DNA of 64,000 nt from Beijerinckiaceae bacterium (GCA_027531565.1 JAPZSB010000007.1:186001-250000); one strand, 5' to 3'. Counted from the first letter of the stretch, positions 43,149-51,359 are shown. Notes: generated by a model not told the origin, from the sequence alone. Translations and numbers: made by a program.

Positions 43149-44227
43149 GGGCGGTTCTGACCTTGCTCGCCGCCTGTCTGCTGGCAGCCCCCGTCCGGGC
43201 GCAGGACTCGGTGACGACGTTCCCGGCGCCGGGAACGGAACGGCAGGTGCTGACGCTCGACACCGCGACCGATCTCGCGGCCTTCGAGCCGCTGATCCGC
43301 GATTTCCAGCGCATCGCGCCGGATGTCACCATCCGCTACCGGGAATTCGTGACCAACGCGCTGTTCGAGCAGGCGCGGGGCGAATGCCTCGCCGAGCGCC
43401 CGAGCGCCGATCTCATGATCACCTCGTCGGTGGATCATCTCGTCGTGCTGTCGAATGCCGGCTGCGCGCTGCCGCATCGTTCGCCCGAAACGCTGGCCGC
43501 GCCGGGCTGGACGCGCTGGCGCGACGAGGTGTTCGGCTTCACCTTCGAACCGGCGGTGATTGTCTATAACCGCGCCCTGCTGAAGCCGGAGGAAGTGCCG
43601 CGCACCCGGCTCGACCTGATCGAACTGATGCGCGAGCAGCCGGCGCGGTTTGCCGGCCGGATCGGCGGCTATGATATTGCCCGCTCGGGAATCGGCTATC
43701 TCTTCGCGGCCTTCGATGCCCGCAACGCGCTGATCTATGGACGGCTGATCGAAGGGTTCGGGCGGACGCGCCTCCTGACGCGGTGCTGCTCCTCGGACCT
43801 CATCGAGGAACTCGGCAAGGGCGAGCTCTTCATCGGCTACAACATCCTCGGCTCCTACGCCTATTCGGCCCAGAAAGCCGGCGCGCCGATCGGCATCGTC
43901 ATCCCGCATGACTACGTGCTCGCGCTGAGCCGCGGCGTGATGATCCCGGCGCGGGCGCGGCAGCCGGAGCTGGCAAAACGGTTCCTCGACTACCTGCTGA
44001 GCCAGCGCGGCCAAAGGGTGGTGCAGCAGGAGGCGTTCTTCTTCGGACTGAACGGCTCGGTGCCGGAGGGGGTGGAAGCCCCGCCGGGCGGGCTGACCTC
44101 CGGCATGCTGCGGCCGATCGTGATCGGGCCGGGCCTGCTGCCGACGCAGGACCGCGCGAAGCGCGAGCGTTTCCTCCGCGAATGGCAGAACGCCCTCCAG
44201 GGCGCCGAGCCGCGCGGGCTGCAATGA
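43145..44227 (+). CDS. Orphan periplasmic binding protein coupled to TctDE
   Basis: 360 residues with a Sec signal peptide (AACLLAAPVRAQD). The mature part resembles the iron/AfuA-like extracellular binding proteins (LMITSSVDHLVVLSNAGCAL; FTFEPAVIVYNRALL). Its ATG overlaps the tctE stop by 4 bp, and no permease or ATPase follows. It therefore more likely presents a ligand to the sensor TctE, or buffers it, than feeds a dedicated ABC importer. The last codons lie inside a 98-bp direct repeat, so the 3' end has been touched by the neighbouring insertion. Confidence 0.87.
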   Translation: MRAVLTLLAACLLAAPVRAQDSVTTFPAPGTERQVLTLDTATDLAAFEPLIRDFQRIAPDVTIRYREFVTNALFEQARGECLAERPSADLMITSSVDHLVVLSNAGCALPHRSPETLAAPGWTRWRDEVFGFTFEPAVIVYNRALLKPEEVPRTRLDLIELMREQPARFAGRIGGYDIARSGIGYLFAAFDARNALIYGRLIEGFGRTRLLTRCCSSDLIEELGKGELFIGYNILGSYAYSAQKAGAPIGIVIPHDYVLALSRGVMIPARARQPELAKRFLDYLLSQRGQRVVQQEAFFFGLNGSVPEGVEAPPGGLTSGMLRPIVIGPGLLPTQDRAKRERFLREWQNALQGAEPRGLQ

Positions 44228-44292
44228 GCGTTCAGCCGGCCGCCGGGATCACCGCCCCGCGCGCCTTCACGAAGAGGCTGTAGAGCGAGGTC
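44195..44292. repeat. Direct repeat, left copy, bounding the AT-rich insertion
   Basis: 98 bp nearly identical to 45339-45437, differing by three substitutions and one extra G in the right copy. It spans the intact 3' end of the orphan binding-protein gene and a duplicated 3' tail of the SMP-30 gene. This shows that the two genes were once convergent neighbours and the junction was duplicated around the inserted DNA. Confidence 0.9.
44232..44292 (-). pseudogene. Duplicated 3' tail of the SMP-30 gene
   Basis: On the minus strand this encodes TSLYSLFVKARGAVIPAAG and a stop, identical to the C-terminus of the SMP-30 protein encoded at 45377-46294. The upstream part of the gene is missing here. 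A remnant left by the duplication. Confidence 0.85.
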
Positions 44293-44307
44293 AGTGCAGG
44301 TGTCCAG

Positions 44308-45054
44308 CTAACGGATGACCAAGCCTTGGCCCGTGGGCAGTTCAAGAACGGAACAGCCGCGTTCTGCAAACCATGGCTCTTCTGCCAACCGTTGCTCCCG
44401 ATAACCAAGCCACCCATAATCATCGAGAACAATGATGGCGCCCGGTACAATTCTAGGAAATAAAATCTCTAGGGCAGCAAGCTCCGCCTCTTTATTGTTC
44501 AGATCAAGATGTAAGAATGCAATCTTGCTTGGAGAATTTTTCTTCAAAACGGCAGGAACCTCTCCTTGATTAACCATAACATTTGTACAGTCCGAAAAAC
44601 GTTGCCTGACTTCCCTGAACAATGTCTTTGAATGTGCAGGCATTGCATGATGCGCTAATCCAGGATTATGATCAAACAAATCGTATAGATAGTACTTTCG
44701 ATCCAAAAATTTTTCAAATTTCACAACATCACAAATAATTCTCGCAGTTGTCCCTCTATAACAGGCACATTCAATGAAGTCTCCTTCGAGCTTCAATCCA
44801 TGGCGGAACCCCCAAAGGACAACCGCAGCCCGCCAGATCGTGGATTTTTCTACTTCAGTAACGGCGTGACGACTGTGCGCCTCGACAAATTCCAAATCAT
44901 CAAGAAAACTGAGATTCTTGTGAAATGTAAATAAGTTATCACCCGTGTAAGTTCCAGCAACACCATCTACGCTGTGAATTGCTTTTTGTACGCCATTAAA
45001 AAAACCTAGGAAATCTTTCACTCCAAAGAACGCATTCCCAAAATGATTCTTCAT
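44308..45054 (-). CDS. TylF/MycF-type SAM-dependent O-methyltransferase on a transferred segment
   Basis: 248 residues. The SAM-binding region is GDFIECACYRGTTARIIC. The metal and substrate residues are likely Asp in FLHLDLNN and the Asp-Asp pair in IIVLDDYGWLGY, matching the Mg2+-dependent TylF/MycF/NovP family that methylates sugar hydroxyls of macrolides or surface glycans. The gene and its flanks are strongly AT-rich: 22 of 60 bases are G or C in 44641-44700, against 38 of 60 in 43981-44040. Codon use also differs from its neighbours, so recent acquisition is likely. It stands alone between 98-bp direct repeats. A role in decorating a surface sugar is possible but not shown. Confidence 0.85.
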   Translation of the reverse strand: MKNHFGNAFFGVKDFLGFFNGVQKAIHSVDGVAGTYTGDNLFTFHKNLSFLDDLEFVEAHSRHAVTEVEKSTIWRAAVVLWGFRHGLKLEGDFIECACYRGTTARIICDVVKFEKFLDRKYYLYDLFDHNPGLAHHAMPAHSKTLFREVRQRFSDCTNVMVNQGEVPAVLKKNSPSKIAFLHLDLNNKEAELAALEILFPRIVPGAIIVLDDYGWLGYREQRLAEEPWFAERGCSVLELPTGQGLVIR

Positions 45055-45376
45055 ACCTTTTCCCCATAAAACCCGAATCGATGATATTTTTTAGCATAAT
45101 CTGAATTATCGATGATCCTGTACTGTTTATTTCAACAATTTTGGAAAATTATTATATTTTATAATTGTAACATAAATTTCTATAAACGTGCTCTGATCTT
45201 AACGCTCTCTGATGACATTGCGCGTTGCAGAGAGACATTTTTCTGCAATACTAAAACCATTTCGACGAATAAATGAACGATGATCGTTCAGACTGCCGGC
45301 TGTAGCGAGTAGCGGCGATGATCACGCCTGAAGGCCCACTCCAGGGCGCCAAGCCGCGCGGGGCTGCAATGAGCCT
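45055..45376. other. AT-rich upstream flank of the methyltransferase, with remnants
   Basis: About 322 bp without a gene. The AT-rich part carries a 9-bp direct repeat ATCGATGAT (45077-45085 and 45108-45116), several TATAAT-like strings but no single convincing promoter, and a hairpin TGAACGA-TGA-TCGTTCA at 45274-45290. From 45339 the right direct repeat begins; 45339-45372 is a frameshifted copy of the 3' end of the orphan binding-protein gene. Confidence 0.6.
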
Positions 45377-45437
45377 TCAGCCGGCCGCCGGGATCACCGC
45401 CCCGCGCGCCTTCACGAAGAGGCTGTAGAGCGATGTC
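45339..45437. repeat. Direct repeat, right copy, bounding the AT-rich insertion
   Basis: 99 bp matching 44195-44292. Here the SMP-30 3' end is the functional one and the binding-protein tail is the remnant, broken by one extra G near 45360. Confidence 0.9.
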
Positions 45438-46294
45438 TGGGCGCAGATATAGAGACGGTTGAAGCGCGGCCCGCCAAAACAGAGATTGGCGACGATCTCG
45501 CCGATCCGGATCTCGCCGATCAGCGTGCCATCGGGATGATAGCACAGCACGGAGGTGCCGCCGGATGTCCAGACATGGCCCGCGGCATCACAGCGGAATC
45601 CGTCAAAGAACCCTTCCGGGCAGGTGGCGAAGAGACGCGGCGCGCCGAGTTGCCCCGGCGCGACAACCGGGTAGGCATGGATCGTGGCCGGCAGGCCCGG
45701 CTGGTGCGAGGCGCCGGTATCGGCGACGTAGAGCAGGCGCTCATCCGGCGAGAAGGCGAGCCCGTTCGGCTTGACACGGTCGCGCACCACAGCCTCGACC
45801 TGGCCGGTGGCAGGGTCGAGCCGGTAGACCTGCGAGGCGCCGATCTCGCTCCCTGCGGCGATGCCCTCGTAATCGCTGTCAATGCCGTAGGTCGGATCGC
45901 TGAACCAGATCGAGCCGTCGGCAGCGACCACAAGGTCATTCGGCGAATTGAAGCGCTTGCCCTCGAAGCGATCCGCGAGCACGCGGACCGAGCCGTCGAA
46001 TTCCGTCCGGGTCACGCGCCGCGTCAGATGCTCGCAGGTGACGAGCCGGCCCTGCCGGTCGGTGGTATTGCCGTTGCTGTTCTGCGAGGGATCGCGGAAG
46101 ACCGAGACCGAGCCATCCGTCTCGTCGAAGCGCAACATGCGATTGTTCGGGATGTCGGACCAGACGAGATAGCGGCCGGCCGGGAAATAGGCGGGGCCCT
46201 CCATCCAGCGCCCGCCGGTCCAGAGCCGCTCGAGCCGGGCATGCCCGATGACCAGCGCGCGGAACCGTTCGTCATGGATGATGACTTCGCTCAT
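45377..46294 (-). CDS. SMP-30/gluconolactonase-family lactonase
   Basis: 305 residues, six-bladed propeller type. Probable metal ligands are visible: Glu in WMEGPAYFP, Asn in FNSPNDLVV, Asn in KPNGLAFSPDE and Asp in LLYVADTGAS. It probably hydrolyses a sugar lactone to the aldonic acid. The ATG at 46294 overlaps the upstream b561 gene (ATGA). Last gene of the second sugar ABC operon. Its C-terminal codons are duplicated at 44232-44292. Confidence 0.9.
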   Translation of the reverse strand: MSEVIIHDERFRALVIGHARLERLWTGGRWMEGPAYFPAGRYLVWSDIPNNRMLRFDETDGSVSVFRDPSQNSNGNTTDRQGRLVTCEHLTRRVTRTEFDGSVRVLADRFEGKRFNSPNDLVVAADGSIWFSDPTYGIDSDYEGIAAGSEIGASQVYRLDPATGQVEAVVRDRVKPNGLAFSPDERLLYVADTGASHQPGLPATIHAYPVVAPGQLGAPRLFATCPEGFFDGFRCDAAGHVWTSGGTSVLCYHPDGTLIGEIRIGEIVANLCFGGPRFNRLYICAQTSLYSLFVKARGAVIPAAG

Positions 46295-47013
46295 CGACTG
46301 CCCCCCGTTTCCTCGCCGCATCCCTCGCCCGGCCGGCGGATGCCCCAGCCGATCGGCTTTCGGGCATTGCCGGGATGCCGGGGCGACGGACCCCAGATGG
46401 CCTGATAGGTATCGACCGCCCTCCCCTTCCGCTGCATCCGGACGAAGAGGGCGAGCCAGAGCGCCCACCACAGGCCGAGCAGGGCCGGCATCCAGCGCGG
46501 CGCATTGGCAAGCCATAATCCGGTGAGAATGGCGAGGACGGCAAGGGCCAGCGCGACATAGCCGAGAGACTTGTGCAGCCACTCGAACAGGATGCGCCGT
46601 GGGGTCATGTCGTAATGGTCGCCGCGCAGGGTCGGCTCGCCCGGGCCACCCCGGGAACCACGCAGCCAGCCGCCGAGGAACTGCGCCGCGCCGATGGCAA
46701 GGACGGCCCATCCGGCCAGTGCATGGAGATGGCCCGGGCCCTTAAGCCCCGGCCCGGCGACCAGCATGGCGAGCCCGCCCAGCATGGCGAGGCCGCCCGC
46801 ATATTGCAGGACGAGATGACCGATCCACCAGAACCGGTTGTCGCAACGGGCAGGCCAGTCCTGCCGCGGGGTGATCTTGTAGAAGCGGGCAAGGATCACG
46901 CCGAGGGGCAGCAGCAGGGCCCAGGCCAGCACCATGAGCCGCGCATGCCAGACGATGGCGGCATCCACGAGATGCGCCCGGGCCGGGTCCAGCGGGGCAA
47001 GCCAGAACTCCAT
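46291..47013 (-). CDS. Cytochrome b561-like membrane protein
   Basis: 240 residues with about five to six transmembrane helices. Conserved-looking His residues lie in WHARLM (His23), GHLVLQ, GHLHALAGW and WLHKSLGYVALAL, spaced as in eukaryote-type cytochrome b561 domains that bind two haems. It probably moves electrons across the inner membrane. It sits between the MalG-type permease gene (3-bp gap) and the lactonase gene (ATGA overlap), an unusual place. No dehydrogenase is in the operon, so its redox partner is unknown. Confidence 0.8.
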   Translation of the reverse strand: MEFWLAPLDPARAHLVDAAIVWHARLMVLAWALLLPLGVILARFYKITPRQDWPARCDNRFWWIGHLVLQYAGGLAMLGGLAMLVAGPGLKGPGHLHALAGWAVLAIGAAQFLGGWLRGSRGGPGEPTLRGDHYDMTPRRILFEWLHKSLGYVALALAVLAILTGLWLANAPRWMPALLGLWWALWLALFVRMQRKGRAVDTYQAIWGPSPRHPGNARKPIGWGIRRPGEGCGEETGGSR

Positions 47014-47016
47014 CGA

Positions 47017-47868
47017 TCAGCCTTTCACCGCGCCGGCGGTCATGCCGGTGATGATCTGGCGCGAGGCAAGGAAGGTGAAGACCAGCGGCGGCACGGCGAT
47101 CAGGGTGCCGATCGCCATGATCTGCCCCCATTCGATATTGTGCTCGTTGATGAAGAGCGAGACCTTCACCGGCATGGTGCGGGTGAAGCGGTTGGTGAGA
47201 ACCAGCGCGAGGATGAACTCGTTCCAGGCGATGCGGAAGGTGAAGATCGCCGCCGCCGCGAGGCCGGGCTTGATCATCGGCAGGACGACGAGGAAGAAGA
47301 CCTGGAAATCGTTCGCCCCGTCGATCCGGGCGGCTTCCTCGAGCGCCGGCGGCACCTGCGCGATGAAGCTCTGGAGGATCCAGATCACGAAGGGCAGGTT
47401 GATCGCGGTGTAGACGAGGATCACGCCCGGGAGCGAATTGGAGAGCCCCAGTTCGTAGGTCCATATCATGAAGACCGGGACGGTCAGGACCGCCGGCGGC
47501 ACCATCCGCATCAGCAGGGTGCCGCCGGAAACGACATCGCGCCCGAGGAACCGGAAGCGGACGATCGCATAGGCGGCCATGCAGCCGAAGACCAAAGTCA
47601 GCCCGGTCGAGACCGTGGCCACGATCAGCGAATTGGTGAGGTAGCGGGCATTCTGGCTGTCGCCGAGCACGGCCCGGTAATTCTCCAGCGTCGGCATGAA
47701 GATCAGGCTGAAACTGCCCGAGAAGATGTCCGGCTTGGTTTTCAGCGAGGTGGCGATCATGACGAGGATCGGCCCGAGCGAGAGGATCGCGAGGGCGACG
47801 ATCACCGCATAGGAGAGGGGCGTGGCGCGGCGGGTGGTGGCAGTGCCGGTCGTTGCGGTGCCGGACAT
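47017..47868 (-). CDS. Sugar ABC transporter permease (MalG type), second operon
   Basis: 283 residues, six transmembrane helices, coupling motif EEAARIDGANDFQVFFLVVL. Standard size, without the enlarged loop of the homologue at 33148-34218. I chose the ATG at 47868, 5 bp after the MalF-type stop; the open frame further upstream is inside malF and is a shadow. Confidence 0.93.
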   Translation of the reverse strand: MSGTATTGTATTRRATPLSYAVIVALAILSLGPILVMIATSLKTKPDIFSGSFSLIFMPTLENYRAVLGDSQNARYLTNSLIVATVSTGLTLVFGCMAAYAIVRFRFLGRDVVSGGTLLMRMVPPAVLTVPVFMIWTYELGLSNSLPGVILVYTAINLPFVIWILQSFIAQVPPALEEAARIDGANDFQVFFLVVLPMIKPGLAAAAIFTFRIAWNEFILALVLTNRFTRTMPVKVSLFINEHNIEWGQIMAIGTLIAVPPLVFTFLASRQIITGMTAGAVKG

Positions 47869-47873
47869 GGGGC

Positions 47874-48770
47874 TCACTCCTTCCCGGCCCGGCCCTCGCG
47901 CAGGCTCCGGGCCAGCACGAGCAGGACGGTCAGCACGAGGACGATCAGCAGGAGCAGGTTCGACAGGGCGGAGGCGCGGCCGAGCTGCTGGCTGACAAAG
48001 GCGGTCTTGTAGATGTGCAGGGACAGGATCTCGGTGGAGAGGCCGGGGCCACCCTCGGTGAGGATGTAGATGACTTCCAGCACCTTGAAGGCATCGATCA
48101 GGCGCAGCAGGGCAGCCACCGCGATGACCGGGGCGATGAGCGGCAGCTTGATATAGAGGGTGGTCTGCCAGCGCGTGGCGCCATCGATCCGCGCCGCTTC
48201 GATGGCGGAGGCGGGCAGCCCCTGCAATGCCGCGAGCGCAAGGATGAAGATGAAGGGCGTCCATTGCCAGACATCGGCAATGATCACCGAGACCAGTGCC
48301 ATGTCGGGCGAGGAGAGCCAGGGAATGCCGGGCAGGCCCAAGGCCTTGAGTGCCTGGCTCAGCGGTCCGAACTGCTCGTTGTAGAGGAAGCGCCAGATCA
48401 GGCCGACAACGATCGGGGCAATCATCATCGGGAGGATGAAGATCGTCCGGAACAGGCTGGTGCCGCGGAGATCGCGGTCGAGCACAAGCGCCAGCGCGAC
48501 GCCGAGCACCACTTCCAGCACCACCACAGCCGTGGCGAACGTGATTGTCACGCCGACGGAGATCCAGAAGGAATCATCGGCCAGAAGCCAGCGGTAGTTC
48601 TCGAGACCGACAAAGCGGGCGGATTCGGGGGGTGTTCCGATCGACCATTCGTGGAAGGACAGCCAGACCGAGCGCAGCATCGGATAGACAAGCCCGACCA
48701 ACGCCACGGCAGCGGCCGGAGCGAGAAAGAGATAGGGCGTGGCGCGGTTGAGGCCCTGGCGGCTCGGCAT
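47874..48770 (-). CDS. Sugar ABC transporter permease (MalF type), second operon
   Basis: 298 residues, six transmembrane helices, coupling motif IEAARIDGATRWQTTLYIKL. I chose the ATG at 48770; an upstream extension would run into the inter-gene hairpins. Pairs with the MalG-type protein encoded downstream. Confidence 0.93.
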   Translation of the reverse strand: MPSRQGLNRATPYLFLAPAAAVALVGLVYPMLRSVWLSFHEWSIGTPPESARFVGLENYRWLLADDSFWISVGVTITFATAVVVLEVVLGVALALVLDRDLRGTSLFRTIFILPMMIAPIVVGLIWRFLYNEQFGPLSQALKALGLPGIPWLSSPDMALVSVIIADVWQWTPFIFILALAALQGLPASAIEAARIDGATRWQTTLYIKLPLIAPVIAVAALLRLIDAFKVLEVIYILTEGGPGLSTEILSLHIYKTAFVSQQLGRASALSNLLLLIVLVLTVLLVLARSLREGRAGKE

Positions 48771-48790
48771 GGTTCGATCCCGGAAAAACG

Positions 48791-48848
48791 AGGGAGGCCC
48801 GGCAAGGCCGAAGCCTCCCTCAGGCAAGGGCGCCCGACGCGGGCGCCC
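48791..48848 (-). promoter_or_regulatory. Two tandem stem-loops after the second sugar-binding protein gene
   Basis: AGGGAGGC (48791-48798) pairs with GCCTCCCT (48813-48820), and GGGCGCCC (48828-48835) pairs with GGGCGCCC (48841-48848) around GACGC. Both lie between the binding-protein stop and the malF start, with no T-run. Confidence 0.6.
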
Positions 48849-48862
48849 CGGAGGAGACCCGG

Positions 48863-50215
48863 CTATTTCGGCGCATTGGGACCGTAATAGCCACCCTTTT
48901 CCATGATCGCCCGGACCTTGGGCACGATATCATCCAATGCCTGTTTCGGGTCCTTCTTGCCGGTGACGATCTCGCCGAGGGCCACCCCGAAGACGGGGGC
49001 ATTGAGTTCGTTCCACTCGTTGATGATCGGCCGCCAGTCGGGATCGGTATATTTCAGTGCGGTGGCGAAGGTGACGAAATGCTTGAACTTCTGCTGGAGG
49101 TCGAGATCGCCATAGGTCGAGAAGCGCGAGGGCGAGCCGCCGGCTGCGGCGATGAGGCGGTCTGCCTTCTTCGATGTCAGCCATTGCATCAGCATGAACG
49201 CCGCCTCGCCATTGGCGGCATTCCGCGGAATGGCGATGCCGAAGCCGCCGGTCTGCGAGCCGCGGCGGATATCCTCCGGGTGGAACGCCCAGCCAACCTT
49301 GCCGGCGACCTTCGACTTGGCGGGATCGTTCATTTCCCCGGCCACGGCGATCGAATCGAGGAACATCGCGGCATTGCCCTGCATGAAGGCGTTCTTCATC
49401 TCGTCGAAGCCGAAGGCCGCGCCGCCGGCCGGGCCGGTCTCGATGATCTTCCTGAGCAGGCTGGCCGCGCGGATGCCGGCGGCATTGTTGAAGGTCGGCT
49501 GCCACTGATCGTCGAAGATGCGGCCGCCCATCGGCGCCATATGAAGAAGCCAGGCATGGACGACCTGATGCCCGGTCTGCCCGCGCGAGGCGAGCGCGCC
49601 CGTACCTTTCGCCGTTTCCGGAATGCGGGCCAGCAGCGCCTCGAGCTGGGCGTAGGTGTCCGGCACCTTCCAGCCATGCTGGGCGAAGAGATCGGCCCGA
49701 TAGGCCAGAGCCGAGGTTTCCGCGCCGAAGGGCACGCCGATCAGCTTGGCCGAGGGGCCGGCGAGATAGCCCTTCCGGCCGCCGACAAGGCCGATATTCT
49801 CCACATAGCCGGGGATGAGATCGTTGAAATCGTAATCGGGCACGGCCAGGGCCGGGTCCTTGAACATCGGCCCGATCTCGCGGATCAGCCCCTTGTTCGC
49901 ATATTCGGACTTCCAGAACACGACATAGGCGAGCAGGTCGTAATCGCCCTTGCCGGGCTTGGACATTTCCAGCAGCTGCTTGTCGCGCATGCGCAGGTAT
50001 TGCAGCGTGTCGACCTCGACCTTGATCCCCGTCTCCGCCGTGAATTGCGGCAGGATCTTCGTCACCGCGTCGAAATGCGGATGCGCCGGGAAGTTCACCA
50101 CAAGGCTGGTGCCCCTGAACCGCGCATAGGGATTGGCGCTGCCGGCGGAGGGCCACAAGGCTGTGGTGAAGGCGGCCGCAGCGCCGGTCTTCAGAAGTCC
50201 GCGTCGTGTCTGCAT
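48863..50215 (-). CDS. Sugar ABC transporter periplasmic binding protein, second operon
   Basis: 450 residues of the family 1 extracellular binding proteins. The N-terminus MQTRRGLLKTGAAAAF is a twin-arginine-type signal, so it may be exported folded. The mature part includes VVNFPAHPHFDAVTKILPQF and GGFGIAIPRNAANGEAAF. It delivers a sugar or sugar acid to the MalFG-type permease. A weak GGGCCC inverted repeat (about 50241-50260) precedes it in the 52-bp gap after the ATPase gene. Confidence 0.92.
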   Translation of the reverse strand: MQTRRGLLKTGAAAAFTTALWPSAGSANPYARFRGTSLVVNFPAHPHFDAVTKILPQFTAETGIKVEVDTLQYLRMRDKQLLEMSKPGKGDYDLLAYVVFWKSEYANKGLIREIGPMFKDPALAVPDYDFNDLIPGYVENIGLVGGRKGYLAGPSAKLIGVPFGAETSALAYRADLFAQHGWKVPDTYAQLEALLARIPETAKGTGALASRGQTGHQVVHAWLLHMAPMGGRIFDDQWQPTFNNAAGIRAASLLRKIIETGPAGGAAFGFDEMKNAFMQGNAAMFLDSIAVAGEMNDPAKSKVAGKVGWAFHPEDIRRGSQTGGFGIAIPRNAANGEAAFMLMQWLTSKKADRLIAAAGGSPSRFSTYGDLDLQQKFKHFVTFATALKYTDPDWRPIINEWNELNAPVFGVALGEIVTGKKDPKQALDDIVPKVRAIMEKGGYYGPNAPK

Positions 50216-50267
50216 GGGGTTTCCTTCCCTTGGGGTTCCGGGGCCCTCTTGGCGGGGCCCGTTGATG

Positions 50268-51359
50268 TTACCGGATGGCCGCTTCCGTCTCCGGGTCGAA
50301 CAGGTGGAGGCTGTCGGGGTCGAACCAGAAGGGCTGCTCGCCCTCGCCCGCAAGGCGCTGCTCGGAATTGACCTCGACGATGACACGTTCCCCGCCACAG
50401 CGGGTGACGAGGACGGAATGCGCGCCGATATATTCCGCCAGTTCAATATGGAGAGTCAGGGCTGGTGCCCCTGCCGGTCCCTTGCCCTGCCGCAGGGCAG
50501 AGGGGCGGAGGCCGGCGACAAGATCGCGGCCGACATAGGAGGCGAGGGCGGCCATCCGGGACGGCGGCACCGGCAGGGTGTAATCCCGGCCAAGGAGAAC
50601 GGGCTGGCCCTCGCGCGAATCGAGCCGGACCGGCAGGAAATTCATCGGCGGCGCGCCGATGAACCCGGCCACGAAGAGATTGGCCGGCGCCCGGTAGAGA
50701 TCCTCGGGGCGCCCCTGCTGCTGCACCCTGCCGGCATGCATGACGACAATCCGGTCCGCCAGCGTCATGGCCTCGATCTGGTCATGCGTGACGTAGATCA
50801 TGTTCTTCTCGACGCGCTTGCGCATCAGCGCCAGTTCGGCCCGCATCTGGTTGCGCAGCTTGGCGTCGAGGTTGGAGAGCGGCTCGTCGAACAGGAAAAC
50901 GGCGGCATCGCGCACCAGCGCCCGGCCCATCGCCACGCGCTGGCGCTGGCCGCCGGAAAGCGCGGCCGGCTTCCTGTCGAGCAGATGGCCGATCGAGAGC
51001 ATGTCCGCAACCCGCCGGATCCGGGCGTCGATCTCCGCCTTGGGGTAGCGCGCGAGCCGGAGCGCGAACGACATGTTCCGCGCGACATCCATATGCGGAT
51101 AGAGCGCATAATCCTGGAACACCATGGCGATGTCGCGGTCCTTCGGCTCCAGCCGGCTGACCTCGCGATCGCCGATCCAGATCTCGCCGTGACTGGCCTC
51201 CTCGAGACCGGCGATCATCCGCAGGGTGGTCGATTTGCCGCAGCCGGACGGTCCGACCAGAACCGTGAATTCCTTGTCCGCGAGATCAAGGTCGAGCCCG
51301 GCAATCACCGCGACATCGCCGAAATGCTTCTGCAAATCCCGGATGCGGATATGCGGCAT
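50268..51359 (-). CDS. Sugar ABC transporter ATPase (MalK/UgpC type), second operon
   Basis: 363 residues: Walker A GPSGCGKST, Q-loop VFQDYALYPHM, signature LSGGQRQR, Walker B VFLFDEPLSNLD and H-loop YVTHDQ, plus the C-terminal regulatory domain. Here the ATPase is the first gene, ahead of the binding protein, the reverse of the operon at 30-36 kb. Divergent from the second LacI gene. Confidence 0.95.
   Translation of the reverse strand: MPHIRIRDLQKHFGDVAVIAGLDLDLADKEFTVLVGPSGCGKSTTLRMIAGLEEASHGEIWIGDREVSRLEPKDRDIAMVFQDYALYPHMDVARNMSFALRLARYPKAEIDARIRRVADMLSIGHLLDRKPAALSGGQRQRVAMGRALVRDAAVFLFDEPLSNLDAKLRNQMRAELALMRKRVEKNMIYVTHDQIEAMTLADRIVVMHAGRVQQQGRPEDLYRAPANLFVAGFIGAPPMNFLPVRLDSREGQPVLLGRDYTLPVPPSRMAALASYVGRDLVAGLRPSALRQGKGPAGAPALTLHIELAEYIGAHSVLVTRCGGERVIVEVNSEQRLAGEGEQPFWFDPDSLHLFDPETEAAIR

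Noticed and set aside
44232-44450. A 72-codon minus-strand frame ending in the SMP-30 C-terminus
   Set aside because: Only the last 20 codons are meaningful, as a duplicated remnant; the rest is antisense to the transferred region and is not a gene.
44293-45338. Insertion sequence or integron cassette in the AT-rich segment
   Set aside because: No transposase or integrase, no terminal inverted repeats and no recognisable attC site; the bounding repeats are copies of host gene ends.
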